Translations under genes and position numbers: made by a program
Part shown: positions 48,077 through 61,560 of the stretch, in pieces
Numbering within the stretch: the first letter of the stretch is position 1
How the letters are laid out: every line of letters begins with the position of its first letter
The notes under the pieces: generated by a model
Databases searched by the model: none
What the model saw: the letters and a program-made list of their open reading frames with translations, nothing else
What the model was told of the DNA's origin: nothing
Origin: Pohlia nutans
Taxonomy: Eukaryota > Streptophyta > Bryopsida > Bryales > Mniaceae
Assembly (NCBI GenBank): GCA_022496805.1
Contig: CM040090.1
Location: forward strand, 8,054,001-8,118,000
Direction of reading: 5' to 3'
Length of the DNA: 64,000 nucleotides

Positions 48077-49280
48077 AGTACAAATTTAGATGATGCTTCA
48101 TTTGCTGTGTACGTTTTTGGCTATGGACAATCTTTGAGCGTTCGATACCGTCTTGCTTGAGCGAGCAGCGGGGCCGTAAACCCTAATCCCGTTTTTCTGG
48201 ACCGGCTCCCCAGCTTATCAAATTAATTCTCCAATTCTTTGCTCTCTACTCTCTGCTCACCGCTCGTCTGGTAGCTATGTTGTTGATGACAACTAAGTAG
48301 GGATTTTTTTACAGATAGTCAGAGAAAAACATCTCTAAATTGAAGCACGTGTGGTTCATCAGACATGGTTGGACACAATAGTTTTTCATACTCACGATAT
48401 CACGCATTGTAAACTCAATCCATCAAGATATCATCCACTCGGTCCAGTGGAGCCATATCGCAGAACAACCCCCCACAAATTGGTGAATGGCACACATTGG
48501 ATGAGCCTCTGAGAGACCTTATGCAAGAATTCTACTTTATCAAGAATATAGATGAACCTTGTATGTTGAGGTCTTTAACTCTTACAGCTCACTGGCCAAA
48601 TGAATGATCTCCGTCATATTGAAGACCCTCCTACCTTGAATGATAAGGTGAACATGCTTCTGGACTTACCTGATGATCTTCAAACTCCTGAAGACCTTCA
48701 GCTCCAACCTCGGTTCTGGACTGCTGATTCTCAAGGTCGAGGTGCTTCTTCTCCAACCTCTGGTTCAACCTACTACCACCGACACTCAACGGCCCGGCCT
48801 CATCACTGGTCGTGGCGCGCTCTCCTTCAATCTGGCCTGCTCCGACTTTCAAGCCACAGTCATTGCTTCTGGCGCAGCTCCCACTCCTGCTCGTCTTATG
48901 GGGGTGTTCAACCTTCTCTTGTTGCCAAGTTCGCTTCTCAAACTTATCGCCATCCTGTGGATTTTTATTTATCTCCTTTGACTACTCTTAGTAGCTCTGA
49001 CTCCCTTGGTCTTTTCCCATTAGATCCTAATTAGGATTTTAGTTTGGCTCTAGAGCTCCCCTGACTGGTTCATTTGCTGTTTGGTGTTATCTTTTTCCAT
49101 CGCGACTGAACCTTGATTTCTCTTGATTTTCTTGGTTGTTTTATCTTCCCCTTCTTAGTCTCAGTGACTTTGGTTGCTTAGGCTTTGTGGATTTGCTGTG
49201 TGCGTCCTGGCCGTGAGGGCCTTCTGATGACGCTTGCGTTGCCTCGTTGTTTTCCCACTCTTTTTAATTCCCCGGATTTC
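48077..49280. other. Intergenic DNA between the two tRNA-like sequences
   Basis: An open frame at 48600-49034 (MNDLRHIEDPPTLNDKVNML) resembles nothing I know and has no domain features. It may be spurious. Confidence 0.35.
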
Positions 49281-49353
49281 GGGTTTTCAACTCAAATGGT
49301 AGAGTGCCCGTTTCACATATGGGAGGTAACAAGATCGATGCCCGTCTTCTCCA
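49281..49353 (+). pseudogene. tRNA-Ala-derived pseudogene with CAC anticodon
   Basis: The same 73-nt length as, and clearly related to, 48004-48076 (CTCAAATGGTAGAG, GAGGTAAC, GATCGATGCCCGTCT). The anticodon arm CCCGT-TTCACAT-ATGGG reads CAC (Val). The acceptor 5' strand no longer pairs beyond the first three positions, so it is probably not functional. Confidence 0.7.
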
Positions 49354-49740
49354 GATCCTACTTTGCAGGGGATTGTAATTTTAGAGATCTCAAGTTACTC
49401 GACTTTTCTCCGTCTCAATGATGTGACTGACCTTCTCGAATGGTTGTAGGATAGACCATCAAAATTTTCTATTGTAGGGAATCCTCAGTACATGGGATGT
49501 ACCTTCTGTAACTCCACTGTAACTGCAAATTGCAATCTGCATATATCTGCTGAGAATTCCATGGGATTTTATTTTATAGAGCGCATGGTGCGAGAGCAAA
49601 ATGTCCTTGTGACATGTGCAAATAATCCCTTGCCGAAAACATCACTGCCGTGAGAGGAGAGAAAGTTGTCATTCGCATGTAAATAATATACTACATACTG
49701 AAGCACTGTAGCTCCATGTTTTAGGTCTTTCCATGTATGA

Positions 49741-50051
49741 CATTAGAGTTAACCGAAAAGAAGGCCGTGGAACCTCCCTTTCCAACCTCCTTTCAACCTC
49801 TCTTTTGAGCTCTCTTGAGCTATGTTTGGGTTGAATAGGGTCGTGTCATAACTTGTGCCCTTGTGGGCCATGGGCTTGGAGCTTTGGTAGGAGGTGTGGA
49901 GAATAATGACAGTGGCTTGCTTTAGATTGTCTCCCAACTCATCTTGAACTAGTTTTCGGTCTATTTATATTTCAATATGAGTTCAAGAGGAGCTCAAGAG
50001 GAATTTGCTAAAACTTTCCTCTTTGAGCTGACTTTTTGGTTAACTCTATTG
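49741..50051 (-). mobile_element. MITE family B, copy 3 (inverted)
   Basis: 311 bp, ends CATTAGAGTTAACCGAAAAG and the inverse of CAATAGAGTTAACCAAAAAG. It reads as the reverse complement of the copy at 5789-6097 and is the most complete of the three. Confidence 0.88.
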
Positions 50052-50338
50052 TTTGATCATAAGTCCAAGAACGTGCTTGCCAAATTGAGCAATGCTGGTA
50101 CCCCAGTTCCATTGTTTCAAAATTCCATAAATATTATACATTGGAAGTAGAATCTTTACTTCATCTACTCTATATTTCAGTATATGTATTTCTGTTTACA
50201 ACATCTACTTACATTACTAAGATTCTGTTTCTATGTGTGCTGCATATTCTACTATTCTTGTATACACTGAAGTACAAGTATATGGCAAACTTGTGTCTCC
50301 ATCTGTATGTAACAAAAACAAAAGGATTTGACTTAATC

Positions 50339-52870
50339 TCAGTACCTATTTGAGCCAGCCTTAAGCTGAAACTTGGATACCATAGATGGAGGCATGCCTT
50401 TTTTCATTCTCACTCCACCACAGTTGGCACACTACAAAAACACAAGAATGAGATCAGTTATTTTCACATGATATGCAAAACAATGACTGTTTCATGGCCA
50501 AGAATGATGATATCGAGAAGATCCTGCGTAAGTACCTTTTTCAAACAACTTCCGAAGCAGAGTGGGCAAGGGTCAGTGTGCCGAAGCTTCCCCTCCCAAG
50601 TAAGAACACCTCGGCCTTGACAAACATGACACTGTTGCACTCCATATCCTTCACACTTTTCACAAACTTTCTGCATGACCAAAATTCCCATGTCAGGACT
50701 CATAGGCCATGGACTATCGAGGAACATTGAATGTTCGGTCTCAAGGTACATAGCATTCTGGAGTAGCTACCTCAACAATCATGGAAAAGGAGGTAATCAT
50801 TTCTATGTGTATTAGTGTAAATAAGAGGTGTCATGGCGCTTTTGAGAAGTTGATTCTCTGAAATTGAGAACCTAGGGAGAGAATTCAAGAGCCAGTTGTG
50901 ACCATTCTCCACAAACCATGCCGTGACAACTCTTGAATGTGCATGAAGAATGAGAACAATAGTGAATTTACCTTTGGCAGTCAAACTTCTCTACGGAGGA
51001 TGAAAATCACGTCCATTCTTCACCTTAGGAGGAAAGGAATGAAGCTTCTTAATCTTCAGTGAATGGGTCCTCCACAATTTAAGGAGAGAATGTCACATAC
51101 CCATTCTCTGAAGATTGCAAATGGGGAGAAAGCGCCGTGACACCCCTAATGGTTTTGCCTAAGGAGACGGGGGGCCTACTTGGGCACAAAATAGGGGCAA
51201 GCTGACACTGGAGAGTATACTCTGTCCTTCTCAAAAGTGCTAAAGAATGTTATGTATGACATGACTTGGAGTGACTGAACAAACCTGTGGCGTGCTAGTC
51301 AGAAACCCTTGCTTGGTCACCGCAGTTTTCAATCCCAAGGCTGCAACTGCAAACGCCATCACAAATCCCATGGGCTCTGCAAAAACAGGCAAAATATAGA
51401 TACCAGAATGTCATTCTTTAGCTGTGGGTAGGATGTCCATAGCTCTCATTTAAAATAAATTGAAATCAAGAAGCCCCAGATCTTTGCAATGTCAGACTAC
51501 TGTGGAATCACTCATTGGTTAATTGCCTTTCTTTTTTATGCATGGTGGTACTTGCTCTCTCTTCAGAACACAGCTCATCATCAAATTGTTCTAAAAACAT
51601 TATAAGACCCATAATTCCACTTCTGAGCATGGTTTCTGATTCCCAAGGCATGTTCTAAACTGAAGTGATTAGCTATGACTCCAATAAGGGGAAGCGAAAT
51701 TATCAAATGGAACACAACTCATACCTGGGAGTTTCGCCGTGTTGAGGGGATGCCCAACTGCGCCTACTGTGTGCGACACCGAACGCCTCCCATGAGGTGA
51801 GAAACCTTGGGATAATGACATGGACGGTGGCCTGGCTCTTGCACTCCTCCTCATATCAACATTATCATGTCCAAGATCTGAAAAAACAGAGCTTAGACCA
51901 TCAATTCCAGAAAGTGGGTTAATAGAAACCATCCAAAGATATTCAGACCTGCAGAGTACCTGCTTACTGGAAAAGTTATTAGTCACTAACCTGCAGCAAC
52001 AACTGGATCTTGGCTGTTCTTTCCTCGTAGTGCATTAGCAGCCGCCCCAGATTGTTCCTGAGAAGTTGTAGGGTTGTTTAGGTTACTAAAGGAAGTATTC
52101 AGGTCATAAGAGAAAGTACGTGGTGTACTCCCAAAGCTCTCAACTAGCGAAGAGTACAAGGACCTGTTCAACAGGCAACAAAACTGTCAGCACCTAAATT
52201 TACTGTACATCAATCAATGGTACGTATACACCAGCTTGTAGTGCACGAGAAATTGTAACATTAAAAGGTGAATTAACTTATTGCATAATTATTCTGGCAC
52301 CCTTTGAGAACAATGCAAACTAAGAATTATTTAGAGCAAGGTCAGAGCAATTTGAGCTCAGGTGTCAGGGTTTCCTTTTCATTCCAATTCAGAGGTCCTT
52401 AACAAAGGGTTCTGTAAAATTATGTTGTAACTAGGATCTCAACTTTGGAGGAAAAAGAAAAGCAAAAATCAGTTGGCACCGAAACTTTTGTTTATGTCAT
52501 CAATCTTCAGTTGACTACTCTTTGGCTATGTAGATAGCAAATGCAATTGATATCTAGGTCCGTGGTACATGATATTCAACACAATGACAGAAGCAGTACT
52601 GCGACTAAGCTCCAATTCTCCCCCAAGATATGAGAAATGTGAGAGCGAGCACCGCCGGCGCACATACGTGTCGACAAACTCCCAACGTCATGGCGGAACA
52701 ACGAACCTTGTCAGTAGCTGTTTTTTCTTTCTCTGAATGGTAAGCTTCGGTAATCGGCGAAGACTCTGCCCCGCCATCTCCGAGAGCTCAAAGCTGCCAC
52801 TGCACGCTGGACCACAAGTGCAGCACATTGTACATCTTTGCACGTCCAAGGCACCTGCTGCCATAGCCAC
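50339..52870 (-). CDS. DnaJ-type cysteine-rich zinc-finger protein, probably organelle-targeted
   Basis: Six exons in coding order: 52870-52707, 52163-51991, 51877-51725, 51376-51285, 50670-50536, 50431-50339. All phases agree and give 269 residues. The N-terminus (MAMAAGALDVQRC, then basic and Ser/Arg-rich) could be a plastid transit peptide. A hydrophobic segment, MGFVMAFAVAALGL, may span a membrane. The C-terminal third has four CxxC motifs as in the DnaJ zinc-finger domain (CEKCEGYG, CHVCQGRG, CPLCFGSC, CANCGG), with no J domain. Plant proteins of this type act as thiol or protein-folding factors in plastids; the exact function here is unknown. The last CxxC is made only by splicing across intron 5. 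A copy of exon 1 lies at 61783-61965. Confidence 0.88.
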
Positions 52871-53390
52871 AACTCAATTGCTACTAGTGCACACTCACAC
52901 GTCCTCAATCTCCTCACAGAAACGTTGCAGGGATCGAATTCTTTCGGCTTGTACCAACCCAACTTGAAACCAAAACTGTAACCAAAGAGGTCATCGATCA
53001 GTAGGACTCTCTAGAAGAAATGAAAGTAAAGTCTGCGTCGATTGTCACAAACACGGGGTTGGATCCCAAAAGCGTGGACGTGAGGACATGTTGCAGATTT
53101 TTGTTGGGTCCAAAGAAGCAAAGAAAAAGGATTCGTGCATAATATATCGTTTAGATGTGGAGGATAGGATAGAAAATTAAGAATGTCCAATAGTCCGAGA
53201 AAACGTGACCGAACTGAAAGGCTCTGGTGCCACAAGTGTCTGGATTCTGGAATCACGAGAATGGTTGTGGACCGCAATGAAAGCAGAATGATCAAAAGCC
53301 AGCAATGACTGGGAAATAAAATGTGACTACAGTCCGTCCTGTAACTCGGGACTTTTCTTTCCTCTTTAGTCACTCTCTAGTTTCCATATC
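52497..53390. repeat. Segment duplicated at 61637-62450 (exon 1 and upstream region)
   Basis: Both copies share the sequence from intron 1 through exon 1 and several hundred bases upstream, in the same orientation, with small indels. The copy to the right is further split by insertions. Confidence 0.85.
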
Positions 53391-53534
53391 AAAGGTCTAC
53401 TTTTGATCTCCTTGTTGCACTCATGAATCGATGGTGGCCATGGTTCATTCCAGTGGTGTGAGACTCATGGCCCATTGATTTCACACCTAGCCCCTGCCGC
53501 ACTTGCATCGTAAAACCGAGAAACAGAAAGATTA

Positions 53535-54089
53535 TTAACCCTTAGCCCCTGCCGCACTGGCGTCCAGATCCTGGACGATGAATGAATTCTGACGCGTCCT
53601 TTCACCACATGCGTGTTGTTTTTCATCCATCCAAGTTTTTGACTTGATTCTTGTGCTAGTTGACTACCATTTGTACGGTATGGATTTTCAAAATAAGATA
53701 ATGTGAATTTTTGAAAAATTACAAAAGTGGTTTATGTCAAGTTTCAATCTTAGTTCAAAAAGTGAGACCTTAAACATGATTTTCCATAATAAGTAGAATC
53801 AAATAATGAAATCCATACCATCTTGTAGTGCATGTTTTTCCATTTTCATTACAGTATTTTTTTTAAATTTTGTGTTAATTTTGGATTTTTAATTGAATTT
53901 CAAGAGAAAACCTTGCAAAATTAATATAAAAATATTAATAATAAATATGATGAATCTGACCGTAGAGATGTTATCTTCACATTGACATTTACAACTTTGC
54001 TTTGTACATCAACTCGATTTTCGTTATTCATCAACCATTTTATAACGAGTCTTCGAAAACAGTGTTGAATCGGGACCTTAAAGGGTTAA
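53535..54089. mobile_element. TTAACCCTTAG-type MITE
   Basis: Bounded by TTAACCCTTAGCCCC and AAGGGTTAA (54081-54089), with TTAA at both edges. The body is AT-rich and non-coding. Confidence 0.55.
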
Positions 54090-55641
54090 AAGCCTTGTCT
54101 TTTCTTGTTGCAACTACTGTTCAACCATTGTGCAACTGTATTACAGTGCTGCAAGTAGAGCCATGTTCGTTTTTTGCGTTGCATTCCTTTATGTCATGTA
54201 TTAGAGTAATTTCTCATTGCATATTTTGTATTTCTTGGTTGACAACAGATTCCCTCAAAGTTACCTGATGCGGCAACATTGGTTTATGTGAAGACCGTGG
54301 TTCTATGCCGTATTTTAGTAAGAGTGGTTCATCTATTATCAAATATACACAGTGTCACAATACCATGTCACTACCTGCCCTAATATTCATCACAAGACCA
54401 TGTCACAAATCCATCCAAAATTTACATCCATATCTTTCATCCAAAATTTACATCATGTTCCCAACTTGTTCTCCAGAGTTTCATTCTATTCTCCAAAGGT
54501 TCCCATCATTTTTCCTAGTGTTTCCATCGTTTTCCTTAATGTTCCCATCATGTGCTCATCATGTTCCTATGTTCCTTTCATGTTCTAAATTGTTTCCCAT
54601 GTTCCCAATGGCCAATGCGATTTTTTCGCTTTCATTTGTTGTTGCATTGCAATAGGGTGTTTGCTAGTATAATTATACTTGCACATATGCATAGTAGTCT
54701 TTCTTAATCCCTAATGACTAGTACATATGCATACTCCTCGCTTGGAGAGAAGTATCTCTACAATACTATTCTTTTTCCTATGGATACAAAGCTAGGGTGT
54801 AGCGAGAAATGACGCTACATTTTCAATGGTTGGATGTCATCATCCTTCTTCTACTAAATATGCATATTTAATCCTTAAGTACTTGCACAGATACGTAGTA
54901 ATCATTTTGTTGTTGATGCAACAAATTATGGCCAGTTTTAATTTTAGTGTTAAAATTTTATTATCAGAGAGATATATTGTACCCAACAGTCAAAGTGGGT
55001 AGTTCATGTCTAATATTTATTTATTTTGCTAAAAATATTCTTTAAAATGTTATGGATATTTTTTAAGATTCCTTTTTTACTGTAGAAAATGGATCCTCTT
55101 TTTAAAAAGTTACTAAGAATTTGGGTTTGTTTTTTAAATACAATTACTTTTTGCTGACCTTGGTATGCTAGCACTGCGGCTTCCGACATTGTTAGTGGGC
55201 AGCGACCTTCACTAATGGGTTTACAAAGAGAGGGATGTTTGGGCAACTGGTTCACCTAACACGGGCTATCTTACAGAGCCCCTTTGGGACCCTAGATTTC
55301 TCCTAATGGTATGATAACAATGCTTTCATGATTTGATTTTTTACTTTTTGTTAGTAAAAAAAAATTAGTTAAATTTACATTTTTTTATGAATTTATATTT
55401 AGTTTCAATGAAGTGATTTTAGTTCAATTCCACGTCTTTAATCTTCAAGGATAGGATACGGAATTCTATGCAATGGTGATCACCAACCAAGTATTCTGTT
55501 CCAATTTTTTAATCATTTTCAAATGGCAATTTATTAGAATTTATCACTATTCTAACAAATCCAGCAACTTATACCTGACTTATGTTGCCATTGTAGCTAA
55601 TGATCGCAAACCATTTTGTAACCATTGATGTGTAAATAGGT
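54090..55641. other. AT-rich intergenic DNA
   Basis: No gene seen. The Phe/Ser/Pro-rich frames at 54305-54655 come from a degenerate GTTCCCATC/GTTTCCATC-like repeat (54450-54610). Confidence 0.5.
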
Positions 55642-56190
55642 TTAACCCCTAAGTGACCGAAAGATCGTTTTATGGTTGTTGTTCCTTTTTCTATGGGCTA
55701 TACAGGATGAAAAATATATTTTTATCAAAAAAAAAAAAAAAAAAAAGTATTTTCAAACAAAAAAGCAAGTCTATTTTCCAATCCAATTTGAATTATATCA
55801 ATTCAAGTTAAACTCCGTCGAGGAGAAGTTTTTAAAGACAAAGACCTCAATATTGTTCGAATGTTATAAAATTTACTATTTGGGAAACAAATGTTCTCTC
55901 CTTTTTTTTAAATCTTTAAAGGTTTTTTAGAATAGAATGTTTAGATTTGATCAATCATACCAAAATTCAAACTCTAAAAAAGAAAAATTGTAATTTTTGA
56001 GAATATTAAATGCTAAGTGCTTCTAAATTCGTTAAATAATTATTTAAAACACTTTTTGAATGTTTGATTGTATGGAAAATTACTAAACATCATGCTTCTC
56101 ATTTTCTCTTTTAAACTAAACTTCATCAAAGTTGTAGAAGTAACATTTTATAACACATCTAGGTTTTGCCCTCGGGGGGTCAGTTTGTTA
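55642..56190. mobile_element. TTAACCCCTAAGTGACC element, related to 4022-4571
   Basis: The left end is clear and the body shares AAGTCTATTTTCCAATCCAA and GTTAAACTCC-type stretches with 4022-4571 and 6142-6895. The right end near GGGGGGTCAGTTTGTTAA is degraded. Confidence 0.6.
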
Positions 56191-57664
56191 AAAAGTTAAG
56201 GATATAGGTGCGAACAACCACTATTTTATAGCAGGGTGTTACTTTTTTCTTTTTTTTCACATGCTATCATTATGTAATTTTCTACTTTGTATTAATAGAA
56301 AAGGGGCTCGCATTACTTATAATTCCAAATTATCTATTGTTCCATACCCTATAGTACTTTAAAGATGTCCAGTGCCATTTTTGATACCCTATATTACTAC
56401 CCCCCACGAGGTTTTGCCCTTACCTCCTATGTCATTTAGAAGTTAAATACGCTAAAATTTGGGAGTTTGGGCAATTCATTACAAAATTGTTTTTAAATCA
56501 AGATTTTCACAATATTTTTTAATAATAGGTATTTTTAGAACAAACATGAAAATATAATTTCCATCTTGGGCATATTTGGGGATCAAAAATTATATAGCTA
56601 CAAAGGTCAAAATTCTAATTGCAGGTAAGAGTTGGCCAAATGATCCCAATGGCCTCTTCCACTCTAACTTTGTACTAAGGTTAGTCATTTCATCTGTAAT
56701 CAACATAGGAAGAACGGAAAGGGGATACCGGGGGGGGTACGCGGGAAGCCAATGCAGATTTACCCCCCCCCCCCCCAAACTTTCTAAACAAGTAGGTGGG
56801 AGGGGGGGTGAATCTGCATTGGCCTTCGGCGTATCCCCCCGGGTATCCCCCTCCCGTTCTTCCTGTGCAAAAGACAATATTGCTTCCATAAAAACTAAGG
56901 TTTAAAGTAACGATGTCAATCATTTCAATGAAAATTCCCCCCGATCAAGAGCAAAAAATCCAAATTAACCAACTTTGGAAAGTATAATCTCCTCGGGGAG
57001 GTCACTAGCATGTATTTAGTGTAACCACGTGCATTAAGAGGGTATTTCAATGGGGGTTATCACATAAATGGAATATTTGAAGCATATTCTAGAATATTCT
57101 ATGTATATTCTTGATATATTCTCAAACTATTCCTTACTTGAATTTAAAGTATTCTTTATTACATATAAAATTTTATAATTAGGTAGAATTTTTTCCTCCA
57201 ATGAATAAAAGAGGACCTTATAGTTAACTCACATGCGTGGTTTTTTACTTTTTGCATAATGATCTCCCCGAGATAATCTCACTAATGACAGACTTTCAAC
57301 GGTTGGATTTTGCTTTATTATTCATATTCAAAGTTAGTTTGAAGATCATACAATTTAAGTGAAGTAAAAAGACTTATATTTGTTTTTAATTATGTCTTAC
57401 TCCAAAAAGGTTTATTTTTCACAATTTTGGAATCCTTCTAAATACACTATTTTTGGAATTCTTCTAAAATAATTATTATCATATTAGAGTTGAAATTATG
57501 GTTATTGTTGAATCTTCTAATTACTAAGCATGCACTACTAAAAAATCTTTCGACTGTATCAACAAGAAAATGTTGATTGCAGCAGTTGATTAGAACGAGT
57601 TATCTCGAATGTTTTTTAGCTGAAGTGTGTTGTTCGAGATTGTTGTTTTGGTCAAAAATAATAT
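56191..57664. other. AT-rich intergenic DNA
   Basis: No gene seen. It includes the foldback at 56707-56864 and, at 57534, a CACTACTAAAA sequence that could be one end of a lost CACTA MITE. Confidence 0.45.
56707..56864. repeat. GC-rich foldback with poly-C/poly-G
   Basis: AGGAAGAACGG, GGGGATACC, GTACGC, GCCAATGCAGATT and a C run are followed, after about 25 bp, by a G run and the inverse of these blocks. This makes an imperfect hairpin with arms of about 65 bp. Confidence 0.82.
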
Positions 57665-59870
57665 TAAAAAACTTATTATACTTTTTGTGCAACGACTTGG
57701 ATAAATATTCATATAGTATGAAATATCAATAAATTCGTATGGGTCCTCTTAATACCCCTATTTAGTGTACATTATCCCACCGTCGAGTATTAAACTACGT
57801 ATTTGGTGTAGCAAAATTTATTCGTAGTCAACAAAATTCACAAAATTCACGAAATACACAAAAAGAGTCGAAGTCACAAAGGTCTGTGAAGTTTCCCATC
57901 GTGTGCGCAACCTCGTCGATCAAGATCTCCAGGACGGAGCCTTGGTAGCGTTCATCCGGCCGGAGGATCGATCAAGCCTCGACCGTATTTAGTTGGTTTT
58001 TGGGAGACCGTGGCCTTGGCAAGCAAGAATTCAATCGATATCTACCTTGGTAGTTGGACCGAAGATCGGTCTCGGGTATTTAAGCCGACCAATCCGCTCC
58101 AGCTTCCTCAATTGTACTCTTGTCATTCTCTGGTTATCCTACTCATTCCCTGAGCCTCGTGTGATCAAGCATCCTAACTTAACTTGATCCTTCGCTTTTT
58201 TCCGTTCCAATGGCAGAGGAGCAGATGTCCTTCAATTCATGTCCAGGGCCCAGAAGAAGCCAGCGCACAACAGAATTGATGCCAAAGTGTCGACGAAGAA
58301 GAAGCCAAAGAAGAGCGTTGAGAGCTTCAACATTTACATCTTCAAGGTGTTAAAGCAGGTATGGCGTTCTCAGCCATTTAATATTTGCTGCAATCATGTG
58401 GAATTAAATCAATGCATGCAGTGTACATACGTACGTACGTGGAGAAATTAGTTAATTAAACCCTTGAATTGAATATTAATCCTGGGAGATCTAGCTAGCT
58501 AGCTGGCGATGAGAAACGTCGGTTAGATTTTCCTGTCAGTGGGTCGGTTCAATTGATTGAAAAATCAATGCATGCGTAACCATATATGCAGGTGACGGCA
58601 GAGGGCACTGGAATCTCATCGAAGGCGATGGTGATCATGATTCATGAACTCGTTCCTGAACGACATCTTCGACAAGCTGGCGCAGGAGGCAGTGCAGTTG
58701 GCGAAGGCCAACAACAAGGCCACCATCACATCTCGCGACATCCATACGGCGGTGCGTCTCATCTTGCCCGGCGAGCTGGCCAAGCACGCCGAGTCCGAGG
58801 GCACCAAGGCCGTCACCAACTTCGTCACTCAGGACCAACCATTGGGCATGTGAAAATAAAATATCGACTTGAATGAATGGGACTCACGTACAGGAGGATT
58901 GACCAGTCAATCACAATTTTTGAAATAAATTAATTACAAGATCGATCTAATCAAAGACAATACGATGTACATTTGCAACATAATAAGTGACTGTGTCCAG
59001 ACTATAAAATAAAATAAAAATTGGATCTATACCTGTCCAGGTTTAGTACTTTCTAGAGCTTTGTGCACTAACCTTGAATGTCACAATTTTGATGACTTTC
59101 TTGGAATAATTTACCTCTCTGTCATACCCATTCAATCAATATTAAATGCTTTTAAGCTGTATGTGTGCTCCCATAATCATCCATTCATGATCCAAGAAGA
59201 AACCTCTACATTTGAACCCAAAACAACATATTCATTTCATAATGATCAGAACATGTGAGCCCTATGATCGAGAAGCCTAGGATCAATTTTGGGTACATCC
59301 ATAAGCTTCAAAAATTCATGATTTATTCATACAGTTTCTAAACAATACATGACTTGAAATCCTCTTTCACTTGCCAGTAAGCCTCAATAGAAGTAAGTTT
59401 TGTCTAATAGTGAAGATTGTAGATGCACATATGTTATCATGGACAAACCCCGGTCTCATGATATGCGAGCTGGTAGCCTGGGATTGCATGTGAGCTGATC
59501 AATATGCGCAACCTGCATACCTGACTATTTTTATGTTTGGAGACATTTGCTGTAGACCTACAATGATTTTTGAAACCTGAGGTTGCTGACGGTAGTTATA
59601 TTGCTGTACTCGTTTGGAATTTGACCCCTCAGTGACTGAGGGCTCAGAGTTTTAAAATGACATTCGATCAATCATATTGTGAAAATTGTAATTCAAATAG
59701 GAACCTGATTTATATCACCAAAGAACATTGCATGTGTTACTTCATTAAAAAAACAAATTTAATCGAACAGAAGAAAGTCATCATAATATCTTGATTGCTC
59801 TTTCTTTTCCTGCTCAAATCTCTATTATTTAGAAAATCCATCCTTTTAGAGCAAGGAATGTTTCCAAGCA
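57665..59870. repeat. Right arm of the inverted H2B duplication
   Basis: Reverse-complement relative of 41812-43870, including upstream, gene and downstream sequence. Edges are approximate. Confidence 0.8.
58210..58853 (+). pseudogene. Histone H2B pseudogene
   Basis: Copy of the gene at 42772-43366: exon 1 58210-58358, exon 2 58592-58853, with both splice sites kept. Five extra bases after MAEEQMSF and seven extra bases after SKAMVIM shift the frame. Translation could restart at ATG 58239 ([12 protein letters not shown]), but the second insertion still breaks the histone fold. After it the frame resumes [16 protein letters not shown] to the stop. Changes such as AKHAESEG and [10 protein letters not shown] are otherwise conservative. 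Confidence 0.88.
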
Positions 59871-60844
59871 TCTTATCTTAGGGGCGGTTTACACTAAGGA
59901 CCAAGAGCCATGACCATGGAATTCTAAAATCTGTGATTGGCCCAAAAAGAGCTCTTGGTCCCATTTGGCTTTACACTACCTTGAAAAAAGGAGAATGACC
60001 ACTAACTTTGAGGTCCCCAAAAACTACTAAAATCTGCTGTGAACCGTTGAAACGGCTCACTTAGCATTGAATTTTTAGCTCGATAGTTTTTGGATGTTTA
60101 GTGATTTATATTTGTCTAACCGGGGCATTTTAGCCGGTTAGACAAATTCCCGGATGTATGTACCTTGGTGTCCGGTTTTGATCGACAATTATTAGATTCC
60201 TTTTCATCTAGATAAATTAGTGTGTTTAGTTACGTTTACCGATTTAATTTTGTGATTATGTGCAATTGGGCCGTTTGCCCTTTTGTTTTATTCTATGATT
60301 TTATTCTATGAGGTTTGATTATCATTTTAGTTCGTGAAGTTTAGTCTAGTTTACTAGATTATTCTACGAGTTATCCTAGTTAGTCCTTTTGGTCCGTTAT
60401 TTTGGTCCTTTAAATCCCTATCGGTTTAGTTCTATCTTGTAGGCTATTGTTGAGTTTATTCTTTGGTTGATTAGACAGGGCTTATTATTCGTTAATTGAT
60501 TAGTAGAGTGAGTGTGTATTAAGCTCCCGGTTGAGTGAGAGTGAAGTGGTAGTTTGGGATGTAGATGGAAGTGGATGGATGTAGTTTTGGTGGGATGCAA
60601 AGTCCCACCCGGTCGCTTCTGCTTGAGCCGGTTAATTGTGTCTGCACGGTGAGAGTTGGAGAGAGAGCTCCAGTTTTTGAGAGCTCCGTTTTGAGATCTG
60701 TTTTTTGGAAGAAGTTATTATTGAGAAAAATACAAAAGAAAATTAGGGTAGAGATTATTGAGACTTAATTGAGTGATTAGCTTTGTGAGTTTGGATGAAT
60801 TCAGATTTTTTGAGAGAATCGGAATTTGGATTGAGAAGTGAAGA
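59871..60844. other. Intergenic DNA, possible MITE
   Basis: 59880-60000 has loosely inverted GGTTTACACTAAGGACCAAGAG and CTCTTGGTCCCATTTGGCTTTACACT-like parts (about 20 bases each). No gene recognised. Confidence 0.4.
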
Positions 60845-61560
60845 TTGAGATTTGGGTGGATTAGGGAAGAATTGTTGGGTGTTTTCCGGGTTGCTGGACA
60901 GAAGAACCGTGAGGGAACAGGGCCACGAGAAGAAGACGGCTTCGAAGTAGGGCCGGATTTTCCGGCGGCGACCTGCTGTGAAGGGGATTCGGCGAAGAGC
61001 ATTCGGCAGCAAGGGCTGCGGCAGGGCCAGAGATCACGGCTAGCATCGAAACGACGACCACGAGACGGCAATTCGGCAGCCGGCCAGGCGCCGCGAATTA
61101 CGGCGTGGGTACACGGCAGCATCGACGGAGACGGAACCAGGTCACGAGCACGAACGCGAAGGAGACCTGCAGCGACGCATTCAAGGGCGACGATCACGAA
61201 TTCGATAGGACGAGCTGAAGAAGACGACGAGCGAGGGCAGCAACGGCCAGAGATTCACGGCTGCAGGAAGGGCTGCGCCGATCGACGGGGATTAGCGCCG
61301 GGAAATTCGAGCAAGCAGCCGCGAATTTCGGCGGAGCTGCAGAAGACGACAACGCGATCAAGAAGACGAGGGCTACGAACGAAGACCAAGGCGATCGCGA
61401 GACCAAGACGGGGACGACGGTGTTGGGTTCGGCGTTGATCGACAACAGAAGAGGAAGACGACGGTCGCCGAAGACGCCATCGCCGCTCCATTCCCTGTCT
61501 CCCTCCCGTGTGATAATACGGAGGGAGCCAGGGTGCCATTATAGAGGGAGGCAATCCCTT
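60845..61560 (+). other. GC-rich segment with an Arg-rich open frame
   Basis: Much richer in G and C than its flanks. The frame 60845-61438 (197 residues, starting MRFGWIREELLGVFRVAGQK) is dominated by Arg, Ala and Thr with no domain, and other frames are also open, which is expected in GC-rich DNA. It could be a 5' leader, an LTR part or a gene fragment. Confidence 0.35.

Noticed and set aside
54305..54655. Ser/Phe/Pro-rich frame as a small gene
   Set aside because: Derived from a degenerate CCATC/TTCC repeat; no start context or domain.
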